Below, one piece after another: positions 8,275 through 16,806 of a stretch of 64,000 nucleotides of DNA. The notes beneath the pieces were generated by a model. That model was given only the letters and a program-made list of their open reading frames with translations. It did no database searches and was not told where the DNA came from. Source of the stretch: Pseudonocardia sp. N23 (GTDB taxonomy: Bacteria > Actinomycetota > Actinomycetes > Mycobacteriales > Pseudonocardiaceae); assembly GCF_002583555.1 (NCBI RefSeq), contig NZ_BEGX01000077.1, forward strand, positions 178,217 through 242,216. The letters are read 5' to 3'. A program made the translations under genes and the position numbers. Positions within the stretch are counted from its first letter, which is position 1, and each line of letters starts with the position of its first letter.

Positions 8275-9232
8275 CCTCCGGAAGACGACCACACCGAGCC
8301 TCGAGAAGGCGGCCGTCGCCGACCTCGACGCGACCGACTCGGAGATCACCTCCGCCGACCTCGACCTCGTCGAGCCCCTCACCGGGGCGACGCCCACGGA
8401 GCCGGCCAAGGGCCGCCGCAGGCGCACGCCGTTCGGCTGGTACCTCGCCTGGTTCTGGATCGCGGCCATCGTGATCTCGGCGATCTTCGCCCCGCTGCTG
8501 CCGCTGTGGGACCCCGCCGTCCCCGACTACAACAACGTGTTCGGCGGCATCACCCCGCAGCACTGGCTGGGCGGGGACACCCTCGGCCGCGACAACCTGT
8601 CGCGCATCATCTACGGCGCCCGGGCCTCCCTGCTCGTCGGCCTGTGCGCCGTGCTGCTCGGCGCGGTCGCCGGCGGCATCCTCGGCATGGTCGCGGGCTA
8701 CTTCAGGGGCCGCACCGAGCGCGTCCTCGCCCTCGTCACCGACGTCGTCCTCGCGTTCCCGGGCCTCGTGCTGATCATCGCGATCGTCGCGATCCTCGGC
8801 GCGAGCCTGACGAACCTGATCGTCGGACTGGCGATCCTGTCGGTGCCGACGTTCATCCGGCTCGCCCGGGCGACGACGCTCGTCGTCACCCAGCGCGAGT
8901 TCGTGCAGGCCGCCCGCGCCTACGGGTGCCGGCCGATGCGGATCATCCTGCGCGAGATCGCGCCCAACGTCGTGATGCCGGTCGCCGCGTACGGCTTCAT
9001 CATGGTCGGCGTGTTCATCGTCGTGGAGGGCTCGCTGAGCTTCCTCGGCCTGGGCATCCCGCCGCCCACCCCCTCGTGGGGCGGGATGATCGCCGGCGGC
9101 CGCACCCAGCTGATCGAGTACCCGCACATCTCGCTGATCCCCGCCGCGGTCATGTTCCTGACCGTGCTGGCCATCAACTACGTCGGCGAGCGGAGCCGCA
9201 AGCTGTTCGAGGTCAGGGAGAGCAACCTGTGA
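8267..9232 (+). CDS. ABC transporter permease, DppC/OppC type
   Basis: 321 aa. The N-terminal ~55 residues are cytoplasmic and acidic; then a lead helix, a periplasmic loop containing 'HWLGGDTLGRDNLSR' (the OppC_N signature) and five further helices. The EAA loop is 'REFVQAARAYGCRPMRIILRE'. It pairs with the preceding DppB-type subunit to make the transmembrane pathway. It overlaps the preceding gene by 8 nt and the following ATPase gene by 1 nt (TGATG), consistent with a single transcript for all transporter genes. Confidence 0.9.
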   Translation: MPDLRKTTTPSLEKAAVADLDATDSEITSADLDLVEPLTGATPTEPAKGRRRRTPFGWYLAWFWIAAIVISAIFAPLLPLWDPAVPDYNNVFGGITPQHWLGGDTLGRDNLSRIIYGARASLLVGLCAVLLGAVAGGILGMVAGYFRGRTERVLALVTDVVLAFPGLVLIIAIVAILGASLTNLIVGLAILSVPTFIRLARATTLVVTQREFVQAARAYGCRPMRIILREIAPNVVMPVAAYGFIMVGVFIVVEGSLSFLGLGIPPPTPSWGGMIAGGRTQLIEYPHISLIPAAVMFLTVLAINYVGERSRKLFEVRESNL

Positions 9233-10401
9233 TGCGCCCGACGACGCCCACGGCCGAGAAGGCCCCCACCACCACGGACACCACCACCGGTCGGCATGCC
9301 CGTCGCGAAGGTTTCGAGGACGGCGCACTGCTCACCGTCGACGACGTCCACGTCCGGTTCCACACCCGCAACGGCGTCGTGCACGCCGTCGAGGGCGTCT
9401 CGATGGCGCTCAGCGAGGGCGAGGTCCTCGCCGTCGTCGGAGAGTCCGGATCGGGCAAGACCGTCTTCACCCGACGGGTCATGGGCCTGATCTCCGGGAG
9501 CCGCGACACCGACGTCGAGGGCACCGTGACCTTCGACGGGATCAGGCTCTCCGAGCTCGACGCCAAGGGCCTGTCCAAGGTGTGGGGCAAGGAGATCGCG
9601 CTGGTCCTGCAGGACCCGATGACCTCGCTCAACCCGGTCAAGCGGATCGGCACCCAGATCACCGAGACGCTGCGGCTGCACCAGAACCTCACCAAGCAGG
9701 ACGCGAACGCCCGCGCCGTCGAGCTGCTCCGCTCGGTCGGGCTGAGCGAGCCCGAACGCCGGGTGCGCCAGTACCCGCACGAGCTCTCCGGCGGCATGCG
9801 CCAGCGCGTCACCATCGCGATCGCGCTCTCGTGCAGCCCGCGGCTGCTGCTCGCCGACGAGCCCACCACCGCACTCGACGTCACCGTGCAGGCCCAGATC
9901 CTGGACCTGCTCGGCGACCTGCAGTCGCGACTGGGCATGGCGATGCTGCTGGTCACCCACGACCTGCGCGTCGTGCGCAGCCGCAGCGACCGCATCGCCG
10001 TCATGTACGCGGGGCGGATCGTGGAGACCGCGGCGACGAAGGACCTGTTCGACGCGCCCCGGATGCCCTACACCGAGGCACTGATGAACGCGGTCCCGCC
10101 GATCACCGGGCCCAACCACGTCCGGCTCGCCGTCATCCCGGGCCGCCCGCCGGACCTGCTGGCCCCACCGAAGGGGTGCCGGTTCAGCCCGCGCTGCCCG
10201 TACGCGCAGGACCGCTGCCTGACCGAGGAGCCGCCGCTGCGCGACGCCGCCGAGCTCCCCGGTGGGGCGACAGGCGACCACTCGTTCCGCTGCTGGTACC
10301 CGGTGGGGACGGCGGAGAACGTCGAGGCCCGCAGGGTCAACGTCGAACGCGGCGAGACCGCGGCCGGGACGCCGGTGACGGGGGAGATGGTGCCCGCATG
10401 A
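9232..10401 (+). CDS. ABC transporter ATP-binding protein, DppD/OppD type
   Basis: 389 aa. Walker A is 'GESGSGKT' (70-77), the Q-loop 'LQDPMTSLNP', the signature 'LSGGMRQR' and Walker B 'LLLADEPTTALD', followed by the H-loop 'VTHDLRVV'. The C-terminal oligopeptide-transporter tail has the usual cysteine cluster ('GCRFSPRCPYAQDRC' and a later Cys) and ends with a disordered ~35-residue extension. ATG 9232 overlaps the permease stop; about 30 low-complexity residues precede the domain. It overlaps the next ATPase by ATGA. Confidence 0.9.
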   Translation: MRPTTPTAEKAPTTTDTTTGRHARREGFEDGALLTVDDVHVRFHTRNGVVHAVEGVSMALSEGEVLAVVGESGSGKTVFTRRVMGLISGSRDTDVEGTVTFDGIRLSELDAKGLSKVWGKEIALVLQDPMTSLNPVKRIGTQITETLRLHQNLTKQDANARAVELLRSVGLSEPERRVRQYPHELSGGMRQRVTIAIALSCSPRLLLADEPTTALDVTVQAQILDLLGDLQSRLGMAMLLVTHDLRVVRSRSDRIAVMYAGRIVETAATKDLFDAPRMPYTEALMNAVPPITGPNHVRLAVIPGRPPDLLAPPKGCRFSPRCPYAQDRCLTEEPPLRDAAELPGGATGDHSFRCWYPVGTAENVEARRVNVERGETAAGTPVTGEMVPA

Positions 10402-11507
10402 GCAGCACGGAGATCACCCGCGAGACGAGCGCGGTCATGGACGAGCCACGCGAACAGCCGGCCACCGACGACGTCGTCCTGCGACTGGAGGACCTCGTCG
10501 TCGAGTTCCCCGCGGGCGCGGGCCAGATCGTCCACGCGGTCTCGGGGATCAACCTCGAGGTCCGCCGCGGCGAGACCCTCGGCCTGGTCGGCGAGTCCGG
10601 CTGCGGCAAGTCGACGACCGGGCGCGCGATCATGCAGCTGCCCCGGCCGACGAGCGGCTCGGTCCACTTCGACGGCCGCGACCTCGCGTCGCTGTCGGCC
10701 GAGGAGGTCCGCAAGCTGCGGCCCAAGCTGCAGATGATCTTCCAGGACCCGATCTCGTCGCTGAACCCGCGACGGCGGATCCCCGACATCGTCGGCGACC
10801 CGCTCGTCGTGTGGGGACGTGGCTCGGAGAAGGCGAAGGTCGTCCCCGAGGTGCTGCGCGCCGTCGGGCTCGACCCCGACCAGGTCGCCGACCGGCGCCC
10901 GCACCAGTTCTCCGGCGGCCAGTGCCAGCGCGTCTCCATCGCCCGCGCCCTGGTCCTCGAGCCGGAGGTGCTGATCTGCGACGAGCCCGTGTCGGCGCTC
11001 GACGTGTCCGTGCAGGCCCAGATCCTCAACCTGCTCGAGGACATGAAGGCCCGCTACGGCCTCACGCTGGTGTTCATCGCCCACGACCTGGGCGTCGTGC
11101 GCAACATCAGCGACCGCGTCGCCGTCATGTACCTCGGGCGGATCTGCGAGCTCGGGCCCACCGAGGCGCTGTTCGACGCGCCCGTGCACCCGTACTCACG
11201 GCTGCTGGTGTCGTCGATCCCATCGATGGAGGGCGCCCAGCGCGGGGAGGTCGGTACGGGCGAGATGCCGTCGCCGGTCTCGCCGCCCAGCGGCTGCCGG
11301 TTCCGCACCCGCTGCCCGCTGGCCACCGAACGGTGCGCCTCCGAGGTGCCCGAGATGCGGGAGGTGGCCCCCGACCGGTTCACCGCCTGCCATCACCCGA
11401 TCCTCGACACGCCCGTCGAGGCGTCGTTGCCGGTCGCCGGGGCGGCCCCGGCGGGCGCGGGTGACCCGTCGACCAACGGGTCCGCGCCGGCCCCCGCGGA
11501 CAGCTGA
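10398..11507 (+). CDS. ABC transporter ATP-binding protein, DppF/OppF type
   Basis: 369 aa. Walker A is 'GESGCGKST' (65-73), the Q-loop 'FQDPISSLNPR', the signature 'FSGGQCQRVSIARAL' (Cys where Arg is usual), Walker B 'VLICDEPVSALD' and the H-loop 'IAHDLGVV'. The C-terminal oligopeptide/dipeptide tail again has paired cysteines ('GCRFRTRCPLATERC') and an Ala/Pro-rich end. It forms the second half of the heterodimeric ATPase with the previous gene. The 4-nt ATGA overlap marks coupling. It is the last transporter gene before the MFS gene, which begins within 100 nt. Confidence 0.9.
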   Translation: MSSTEITRETSAVMDEPREQPATDDVVLRLEDLVVEFPAGAGQIVHAVSGINLEVRRGETLGLVGESGCGKSTTGRAIMQLPRPTSGSVHFDGRDLASLSAEEVRKLRPKLQMIFQDPISSLNPRRRIPDIVGDPLVVWGRGSEKAKVVPEVLRAVGLDPDQVADRRPHQFSGGQCQRVSIARALVLEPEVLICDEPVSALDVSVQAQILNLLEDMKARYGLTLVFIAHDLGVVRNISDRVAVMYLGRICELGPTEALFDAPVHPYSRLLVSSIPSMEGAQRGEVGTGEMPSPVSPPSGCRFRTRCPLATERCASEVPEMREVAPDRFTACHHPILDTPVEASLPVAGAAPAGAGDPSTNGSAPAPADS

Positions 11508-11605
11508 GCACCGCCGGGCGTACCCGGTCCCCCCGGTCGTCGCCGGGAGGACCGGGCCGCGTCGGTGGGCGTGGCAGCGGCTGGGGCGTCGTCGTCGCCG
11601 GAGCG

Positions 11606-12907
11606 GTGCTGCTCACCGTCCAGACCGGGTGCGTGATCAGCGCGTTCGGTGCCTATCTCGTCGCGATCACCGCGGACACCGGATGGACACCCGGGCTCGT
11701 CGCCGTCGCGTTCGCGATCATCCAGCTCGGCAACGGCACGATCTCCCCGGTCACCGGCTGGGCCTGCGACCGGTTCGGCACCCGCGCCGTCGCCGCGCTG
11801 GGCACCCTGCTCACCGCGGCCGGCTGCGCGATGGTCGCGCAGGCGGGCACCACCGGCGGGTTCATCGGCGCCGTCGTCGTCGTGTCCCTGGGCTGCTCGG
11901 CGGCCGGCATCACCCCGCTCACCGTCGCCGTCGTGCAGTCGCTGACCGACCGGCGCACCCTCGCCCTCGGGCTGCTGCCCAGCGGGATCGCGCTCGGCGG
12001 GCTGCTGGTCCCGGCCGTCGTCTGGCTGCTGGACGCGGTCGGCTGGCGCACCACGTTCCTCGTCGTCGCGGCGGTGACGCTCGTCGTCGGGCTGGTGGCG
12101 ACGCTGTGGCTCCCGGGCCCGGTCGCGCGGCCCGCCCGGTCCGGCCAGGGCATGCGCTGGGGACGTCGCCGCGTCGCCGTGGCCGCACCCGAGGCACCCG
12201 TCGTCGGACCCGACCCCGGCACCGGGCCCGACATGGACCTGCGCGCCGCGATCCGCACCTCCGCGTTCTGGCTGCTGATCGTCGGGCACGGCTGCGCCCT
12301 CGTCGCCGTCGGCGCGATGAACCTGCACCTCGTCCCGCTCATGACCCACGGCCGCGGCTTCGACCTCGCGATCGCGGGGCTCGCCGTCGCAGGCATGTCG
12401 GTCACCCAGCTCGTCGGCCAGATCGTCACCGGGGTCGTCGGCGACCGGTTCGACAAACGCCGGCTCGCCGTCGGCTGCATGGTGGTCCAGACCGCGGTGC
12501 TCGTCGTCCTCGCGACGGCGTCGAGCCTCGTGCTGGTCGTCGCCGCCGCGCTGGTCCACGGCCTGGCCTGGGGGCTGCGCGGGCCTGCGATGAACGCCAT
12601 CCGCGCCGACTACTTCGGCACCCGCGCGTTCGGCACCATCACCGGCTGGTCGATGGGGTTCGTGTCGCTGGGCATGGTGGGTGGGCCGCTGCTCGTGTCG
12701 GTGTTCGCCGAGGGCTCCGGCGGCTACCCGGCCGGGTTCCTCGCCGCGACGGTGGCGACCGTCGCGGGTCTCGTCGCGTTCCTCGTCGTGCGTCCGCCGC
12801 GGCCGCGCGAGCCCGCCGGGACGCGGGCCGCCGCCGGGACGGACCTGGCCGCGACGCAGCGCGACGGCGGCTGCGGCTGCGCGGCCGCGCCCGGGTCGGC
12901 GGCGTGA
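11606..12907 (+). CDS. MFS transporter
   Basis: 433 aa from the first canonical start (GTG 11606). The fold is a 12-helix major facilitator with the loop 2-3 motif 'GWACDRFGTRAV' and its repeat 'VTGVVGDRFDKRRL'. Hydrophobic residues of the first helix ('GWGVVVAGAVLLTVQTG') begin before this GTG, and the open frame reaches back to 11465 without ATG, GTG or TTG. The true start may therefore be a CTG at 11504 that overlaps the preceding ATPase stop. The C-terminus has a 'CGCAAAP' tail. Position at the end of the catabolic block suggests uptake or efflux of an aromatic acid; relatives include oxalate/formate-type carriers. Confidence 0.82.
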   Translation: MLLTVQTGCVISAFGAYLVAITADTGWTPGLVAVAFAIIQLGNGTISPVTGWACDRFGTRAVAALGTLLTAAGCAMVAQAGTTGGFIGAVVVVSLGCSAAGITPLTVAVVQSLTDRRTLALGLLPSGIALGGLLVPAVVWLLDAVGWRTTFLVVAAVTLVVGLVATLWLPGPVARPARSGQGMRWGRRRVAVAAPEAPVVGPDPGTGPDMDLRAAIRTSAFWLLIVGHGCALVAVGAMNLHLVPLMTHGRGFDLAIAGLAVAGMSVTQLVGQIVTGVVGDRFDKRRLAVGCMVVQTAVLVVLATASSLVLVVAAALVHGLAWGLRGPAMNAIRADYFGTRAFGTITGWSMGFVSLGMVGGPLLVSVFAEGSGGYPAGFLAATVATVAGLVAFLVVRPPRPREPAGTRAAAGTDLAATQRDGGCGCAAAPGSAA

Positions 12908-12922
12908 CCACCGGGCGTGGGT

Positions 12923-13624
12923 TCAACGACGGTGCGCACCACGCCGGGGCGCCGCGCGCCGGGCGCCGGGCTTCCTCGTGGGGGCGGGCGTCGCGGGACC
13001 CTCGCTGCGGCGGGGGGTGCGCGAGCTGTTGACGGTGCGCCCGCGGACGACCCCGATGAACTCCTCCATCAGCTCCGTGTTCGGCGCGTCCGGCCAGGCG
13101 AGCGCGACGTCCGAGCCCGGCGCGTCGGTCAGCGGCCGGTAGGTGAGGTCCTTGCGGTGGTGCAGGCGCGCCAGCGACTGGGGGACGACCAGCAGGCCGA
13201 CACCGGCGGCGACGTACTCGACCGCCTCGGCCGTCGTCGCGGGGTCGAAGGCCGCCGCCCGCCCCGGCGGGTCGGCGGGCCAGTCGAGCTCGTCGTCCTG
13301 TGGGCGCAGGACGACCTCGTCGGCCAGGTCCGCGACCGTGGCCTCCTCGGCCGCGGTGACGACGTGCTCCTTCGGGACGACGGCCACCGTGGTCTCGGTG
13401 TAGAGCGGGATGGTGTGGAGGCCGACCCGGTCGATCGGCAGCCGGAGGACGGCGGCGTCGACCGCGCCCGTCCGGATCAGCTCCACGGCCACGTCCGTGG
13501 TCGCCGCGACCAGCTCGAGTGGGACGTGCGGACGGCGCTCGGCCCAGATCCGCACCCACTTGCCCGGCGTGACGCCCGGGACGTAACCGAGCCGGAACAC
13601 TGCGGTCTCGCCCGGTCCTGTCAC
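12923..13624 (-). CDS. LysR-type substrate-binding domain protein lacking the HTH
   Basis: 233 aa. The whole length matches the effector-binding half of LysR regulators ('FRLGYVPGVTPGKWVRIW', 'AVELIRTGAVDAAVLRLP', 'EAVEYVAAGVGLLVVPQSLAR'). No wHTH precedes it: upstream of GTG 13624 the frame has no LysR DNA-binding sequence, and a divergent gene begins 44 bp away. This looks like a stand-alone ligand sensor rather than a broken gene, since the domain is intact. It is divergent from a DUF5997 gene, an arrangement I recall as recurrent in actinobacteria. The last ~25 residues are Arg/Ala-rich. The start could lie ~20 codons further upstream. Confidence 0.78.
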   Translation of the reverse strand: MTGPGETAVFRLGYVPGVTPGKWVRIWAERRPHVPLELVAATTDVAVELIRTGAVDAAVLRLPIDRVGLHTIPLYTETTVAVVPKEHVVTAAEEATVADLADEVVLRPQDDELDWPADPPGRAAAFDPATTAEAVEYVAAGVGLLVVPQSLARLHHRKDLTYRPLTDAPGSDVALAWPDAPNTELMEEFIGVVRGRTVNSSRTPRRSEGPATPAPTRKPGARRAAPRRGAHRR

Positions 13625-13632
13625 CCACCCAC

Positions 13633-13659
13633 GATATCGGCTGGTCCGGCCCCGATATC
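13633..13659. promoter_or_regulatory. Inverted repeat between the LysR-domain and DUF5997 genes
   Basis: GATATCGG at 13633-13640 and CCGATATC at 13652-13659 form a perfect 8-bp dyad with an 11-bp spacer. It fills the 43-bp gap between the two divergent starts, so a protein bound here would touch both promoters. The half-site spacing suits a dimer on one face of the helix. GATATC may also contribute to the -10 elements. Likely operator of the pair; inferred. Confidence 0.55.
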
Positions 13660-13667
13660 CTCGGCAC

Positions 13668-14132
13668 ATGACGCGGCAGAGGTCCACCCAGACGATGAAG
13701 CCCGCGACCGCGGCCAAGAAGCTCGGCGTGTACCTCGACGCGACACCCGAGGAGTTCCGGGAGGGGGTGGTCTCGCGCGACGAGCTCGACGCCCTGCAGG
13801 CCGATCCGCCCGAGTGGCTGCGCGAGCTGCGACGCAACGGCCCGCATCCGCGCCAGGTCGTCGCCGACCGGCTGGGGGTGTCGATCTCCGGGCTGGCCCG
13901 GGCCGAGATCACCGAGCCGCTCACCACCGCCCAGATCACGACGTTGAAGGAGGAGCCGCCGGAGTGGCTGGTCCGTGAGCGGGCCACCCGGGCCGAGGCC
14001 CAGCGCGAGGAGGCGCGGGTGCGGGCCCAGCGGACCGAGCAGGCCACACAGCCCGCGCGGACGCCGCAGCCCGAGCGGACCAGGCAGCCCGCGCGGGCCG
14101 CGAAGCGTCGAGGTCCTCGGGTCGGGAGCTGA
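13668..14132 (+). CDS. DUF5997 family protein
   Basis: 154 aa. I recognise the actinobacterial DUF5997 pattern: 'MKPATAAKKLGVYLDATPEEF', 'VVSRDELDALQADPPEWLRELRRNGPHPR', then 'VVADRLGVSISGLARAEI', which looks like a helix-turn-helix, and a repeat of the ppEWL motif ('KEEPPEWLVRERA'). The C-terminal ~40 residues are Arg/Gln/Pro-rich and probably disordered. Function is not established. The HTH-like segment and the divergent LysR effector-domain gene suggest the two act together, one binding DNA and the other a ligand. The first ATG (13668) was taken; an internal ATG at 13695 starts the conserved part. Confidence 0.78.
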   Translation: MTRQRSTQTMKPATAAKKLGVYLDATPEEFREGVVSRDELDALQADPPEWLRELRRNGPHPRQVVADRLGVSISGLARAEITEPLTTAQITTLKEEPPEWLVRERATRAEAQREEARVRAQRTEQATQPARTPQPERTRQPARAAKRRGPRVGS

Positions 14133-14144
14133 CGGGGAGTCCGC

Positions 14145-14633
14145 TCAGCGTGTTTCGGCGGTCCGGTCGAACCCGTCGGCGAGGTCCTCCATCGCCGGCA
14201 GCGCCGCGAGCAGCGCGGCCGTCATCGTCGCCGGCATGTCCGCCAGGACCGCGGTGACCGTCGCCGACCGCTTCTCCCGGATCCGCTGCGTCGCCGCGCG
14301 GCCGGCGTCGGTGGCCTCCAGCAGCGCCGCGCGCTGGTCGGTCGGGTGCGGGGTGCGGCGGATCAGTCCCGCCGAGTCGAGCTTCGTGACGATGCGCGAC
14401 AGCATCGTCGGGTTGATGCCCTCGAAGCGTGCGACCTCGGTGGGCCCGATCGGCCCGCGGAACCCGATGATCGCCAGCACCGACGCCTGGCTCGGCGTCA
14501 GGTCCTCGCTGATCGCCGACGCGTTGAGCACACGGGCCAGCCGGACGATCGCCCGCCGCAGGCGCGCGACGGACTCCGGATCGAACGTCACGGGGTCGCT
14601 CACGCGGCGCTCCTCTGGGGCTGCATCCGTCAT
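14145..14633 (-). CDS. MarR family transcriptional regulator
   Basis: 162 aa. The central winged helix is clear: 'LTPSQASVLAIIG', 'VARFEGINPTMLSRIVTKLDSAGLIRRTPHPTDQR' with the recognition helix and the beta-wing. A helical C-terminus handles dimerisation. It starts 5 bp downstream of the GNAT acetyltransferase stop, so the two form a short operon in which the regulator follows the enzyme. Its 3' end meets the DUF5997 gene 12 bp away. Ligand unknown. Confidence 0.88.
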   Translation of the reverse strand: MTDAAPEERRVSDPVTFDPESVARLRRAIVRLARVLNASAISEDLTPSQASVLAIIGFRGPIGPTEVARFEGINPTMLSRIVTKLDSAGLIRRTPHPTDQRAALLEATDAGRAATQRIREKRSATVTAVLADMPATMTAALLAALPAMEDLADGFDRTAETR

Positions 14634-14638
14634 GACTA

Positions 14639-15199
14639 TCAGGGCCGCTCGGCGGGCGTGTCTCCCGGGGCGATCGACCTGCTCATCCGGGCGAGGGGGA
14701 CCACCACACCGGTCGAGGTGTCGTCGAGCTCCTCGTCGACGGTGTAGCCCGCCGCCGCGTAGAGCGGCCGGCCCGCGACGGTGGCCATCAGCTCGACGCG
14801 GGTGAAGCCCTCCGCGGCGGCGGCCGCCTCACACAGCCGCAGCACCAGCGACCCCACACCACGTCGGACGTGGTCGGGATGGGTGTACATCGCCCGGATG
14901 CGGGCGGGCTGCGTCGCGGGGTCGAGGAGGGCGTCGTCGCGGCCGGCGGTGTGGTCGCCCCCGTAGAGCGTGGCCCGTCTGCTCCAGCCGCCGCACCCGG
15001 CGAGGACGGTCCCGCCCGTGAAGACCACGAAGTAGGTGCCGTCGTCGACCAGCCGGGTGTCGACGCCCATGATCGCCCGGCTCGCCTCGACCTGCGTGGC
15101 GTCGAGCCACGGCGAGAGCAGCCTGCCGATCGCGGCGTCGACGAGTGGCGCGAGCGCGGGCAGGTCGGCAGGGGTCGCGAGCCGGCTCGTCAGCGCCAT
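14639..15199 (-). CDS. GNAT family N-acetyltransferase
   Basis: 186 aa. The acetyl-CoA binding segment is '[24 protein letters not shown]' (motif A, R/Q-x-x-G-x-G/A), followed by '[19 protein letters not shown]' (motif B). The N-terminus begins '[17 protein letters not shown]', normal for GNAT. Start at ATG 15199 (MALTS) was preferred over an upstream ATG at 15265, which adds an Arg-rich leader not typical of the family. It is the first gene of a pair with the MarR regulator. Substrate unknown. Confidence 0.85.
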   Translation of the reverse strand: MALTSRLATPADLPALAPLVDAAIGRLLSPWLDATQVEASRAIMGVDTRLVDDGTYFVVFTGGTVLAGCGGWSRRATLYGGDHTAGRDDALLDPATQPARIRAMYTHPDHVRRGVGSLVLRLCEAAAAAEGFTRVELMATVAGRPLYAAAGYTVDEELDDTSTGVVVPLARMSRSIAPGDTPAERP

Positions 15200-15452
15200 G
15201 CCGAGATCATGCCACCGGCCCTCTCGTGCCCACCTCGCGCCGGACCGGCCTGTCCGGCTCGTCACGCGGACGTGCTGCCCGGGCCGGCCGGTGCGCCCGC
15301 ACGGTCAGGTCGGGACCCGCAGCGCGAACCACAGCTCGGCGCGGACGCCGGGGGAGTCGAGGTCGCGGTCGCCCTGGCCTGGCTGTGAGGTGGTCCGACC
15401 GGTCCCCGGGGCCGACGGTGCCGGGGCGGCGGGGTGCGGGAGGATCACCGTC

Positions 15453-15902
15453 GTGACCACGTCCACGCAGCCGACGGTCCTCGTGCTCAACGGCCCCAAC
15501 CTGAACCTGCTCGGCACCCGCAACCCGCAGGTCTACGGGTCGGCGACGCTCGACGACGTCGCCGCGCTGTGTCGTGACGAGGCGGCGGCGCACGGCTGGG
15601 CCGTGGACCTCCGGCAGACCAACCACGAGGGAGCACTGGTCGACTGGCTCCACGAGGCCGGCGCCACCCGGGGCTGCCCGGGTGTGGTGCTCAATGCGGG
15701 CGCCTACACCCACACCTCGGTCGCGCTGCACGACGCGATCGAGGCGATCGACGTCCCTGTCGTCGAGGTGCACATCTCCAACGTGCACCGTCGCGAGACC
15801 TTCCGGCACCACTCCTACGTCTCGCCGGTGGCGGCGGGGATCGTCGTCGGCTTCGGCGTCGCCGGGTACGCGCTGGCCGTGCGGGGCCTCGCCACCCGCT
15901 GA
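15453..15902 (+). CDS. aroQ: 3-dehydroquinate dehydratase, type II
   Basis: 149 aa, family-typical. It dehydrates 3-dehydroquinate to 3-dehydroshikimate in the shikimate pathway. Signatures: '[19 protein letters not shown]' with the catalytic Tyr loop, '[15 protein letters not shown]', '[17 protein letters not shown]', and '[20 protein letters not shown]' with the catalytic His. GTG 15453 has GGGAGG upstream and gives the standard start just before 'VLVLNGPN'. The gene stands alone here; aroE lies 41 kb away in the same window. Confidence 0.93.
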   Translation: MTTSTQPTVLVLNGPNLNLLGTRNPQVYGSATLDDVAALCRDEAAAHGWAVDLRQTNHEGALVDWLHEAGATRGCPGVVLNAGAYTHTSVALHDAIEAIDVPVVEVHISNVHRRETFRHHSYVSPVAAGIVVGFGVAGYALAVRGLATR

Positions 15903-15916
15903 CCGCCCGACACCCC

Positions 15917-15976
15917 GCCGAGTTCGACCCCTGCCGAGTTCGACCCCTGCCGAGTTCGACCCCTGCCGAGTTCGAC
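15917..15976. repeat. 16-nt tandem repeat, 3.75 copies
   Basis: The unit GCCGAGTTCGACCCCT is repeated exactly at 15917, 15933 and 15949, with a 12-nt partial copy at 15965 followed by GTTCGAC. It lies between the convergent ends of aroQ and the SDR gene, is untranslated, and may be a slippage product near the 3' ends. No inverted symmetry strong enough for a terminator was seen. Confidence 0.85.
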
Positions 15977-16070
15977 GTTCGACTGGTTCCACCCATGATC
16001 GAACCAGGTCCCACGTCGACGTCGGCGGAGCGTGGCGTGAGCCCGCGGGACCCACAGGCCGGTGCGACGG

Positions 16071-16802
16071 TCAGTGCGGCGGGTCGAAACGGCGGGAGAG
16101 GCGGGCGAAGGTTGCGGGGACCGCGCCGTGCACCCGGGAGCCCAACGTCAGCCAGCGCGGCACGAACACCTCGGACCTGTTGCGCCCCACGGCGTCGACG
16201 ACTGCGGCCGCCACCCGGTCGGCGCTCACCGGCCGCGGGAACGAGCGGTGGTAGGCCGTGCCGCGGCGCGCGAAGTAGGGGGTGTCGACGGCGCCGGGGA
16301 GGATCGTCGTGACCCGCACCCCGGACTCCAGGCGCACCGCGTCGGCGAACCCGCGCAGCCCGGCCTTCGTCGCCGAGTAGACCGCCTCGCCGCCGACGCC
16401 GACCGCAGCGACGGAGGCGATGAACACGACGTGCCCGTCGCGGGTGCGCAGGGTGGGCAGCAGGGCCGTGGTGAGCCGGATCGGGGCGGCGAGGTTCACC
16501 GCGAGCATGGCGTCGGCGGTGGGGGCCGGGGTGTCCTGCACCGGACCGGCCCAGCCCAGGCCGGCGCCGTGCACCAGCAGCCGGACCCGGCCGTCGGCGG
16601 CGGCGCGGACCGTCCCGACCCCCTCGGCGGAGGCGAGGTCGGCGACGACGGCGCTGCCCCCGCAGGCGGCGGCGACGGCGTCGAGCCGGACCCGGTCACG
16701 CCCGCTGACGACGACGTCCCAGCCGGCGTCGGCGAGCCGCAGTGCGACCGCCGCACCGATGCCGGACGAGCCACCCGTGACCAGCGCGGTGCCGCTGCTC
16801 AC
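16071..16802 (-). CDS. Short-chain dehydrogenase/reductase
   Basis: 243 aa. The NAD(P) Rossmann motif is 'TGGSSGIG' near the N-terminus, and 'GRDRVRLD' suggests NADPH preference. The catalytic residues are in 'VFIASVAAVG' (Ser) and 'YSATKAGLR' (Tyr-x3-Lys). The C-terminal part ('FVPRWLTLGSRVHGAVP') resembles SDRs acting on lipids or hydrophobic substrates, but that is weak. It starts 4 bp after the DMT transporter stop on the same strand, so they are likely co-transcribed. Confidence 0.88.
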   Translation of the reverse strand: MSSGTALVTGGSSGIGAAVALRLADAGWDVVVSGRDRVRLDAVAAACGGSAVVADLASAEGVGTVRAAADGRVRLLVHGAGLGWAGPVQDTPAPTADAMLAVNLAAPIRLTTALLPTLRTRDGHVVFIASVAAVGVGGEAVYSATKAGLRGFADAVRLESGVRVTTILPGAVDTPYFARRGTAYHRSFPRPVSADRVAAAVVDAVGRNRSEVFVPRWLTLGSRVHGAVPATFARLSRRFDPPH

Positions 16803-16806
16803 GCGC

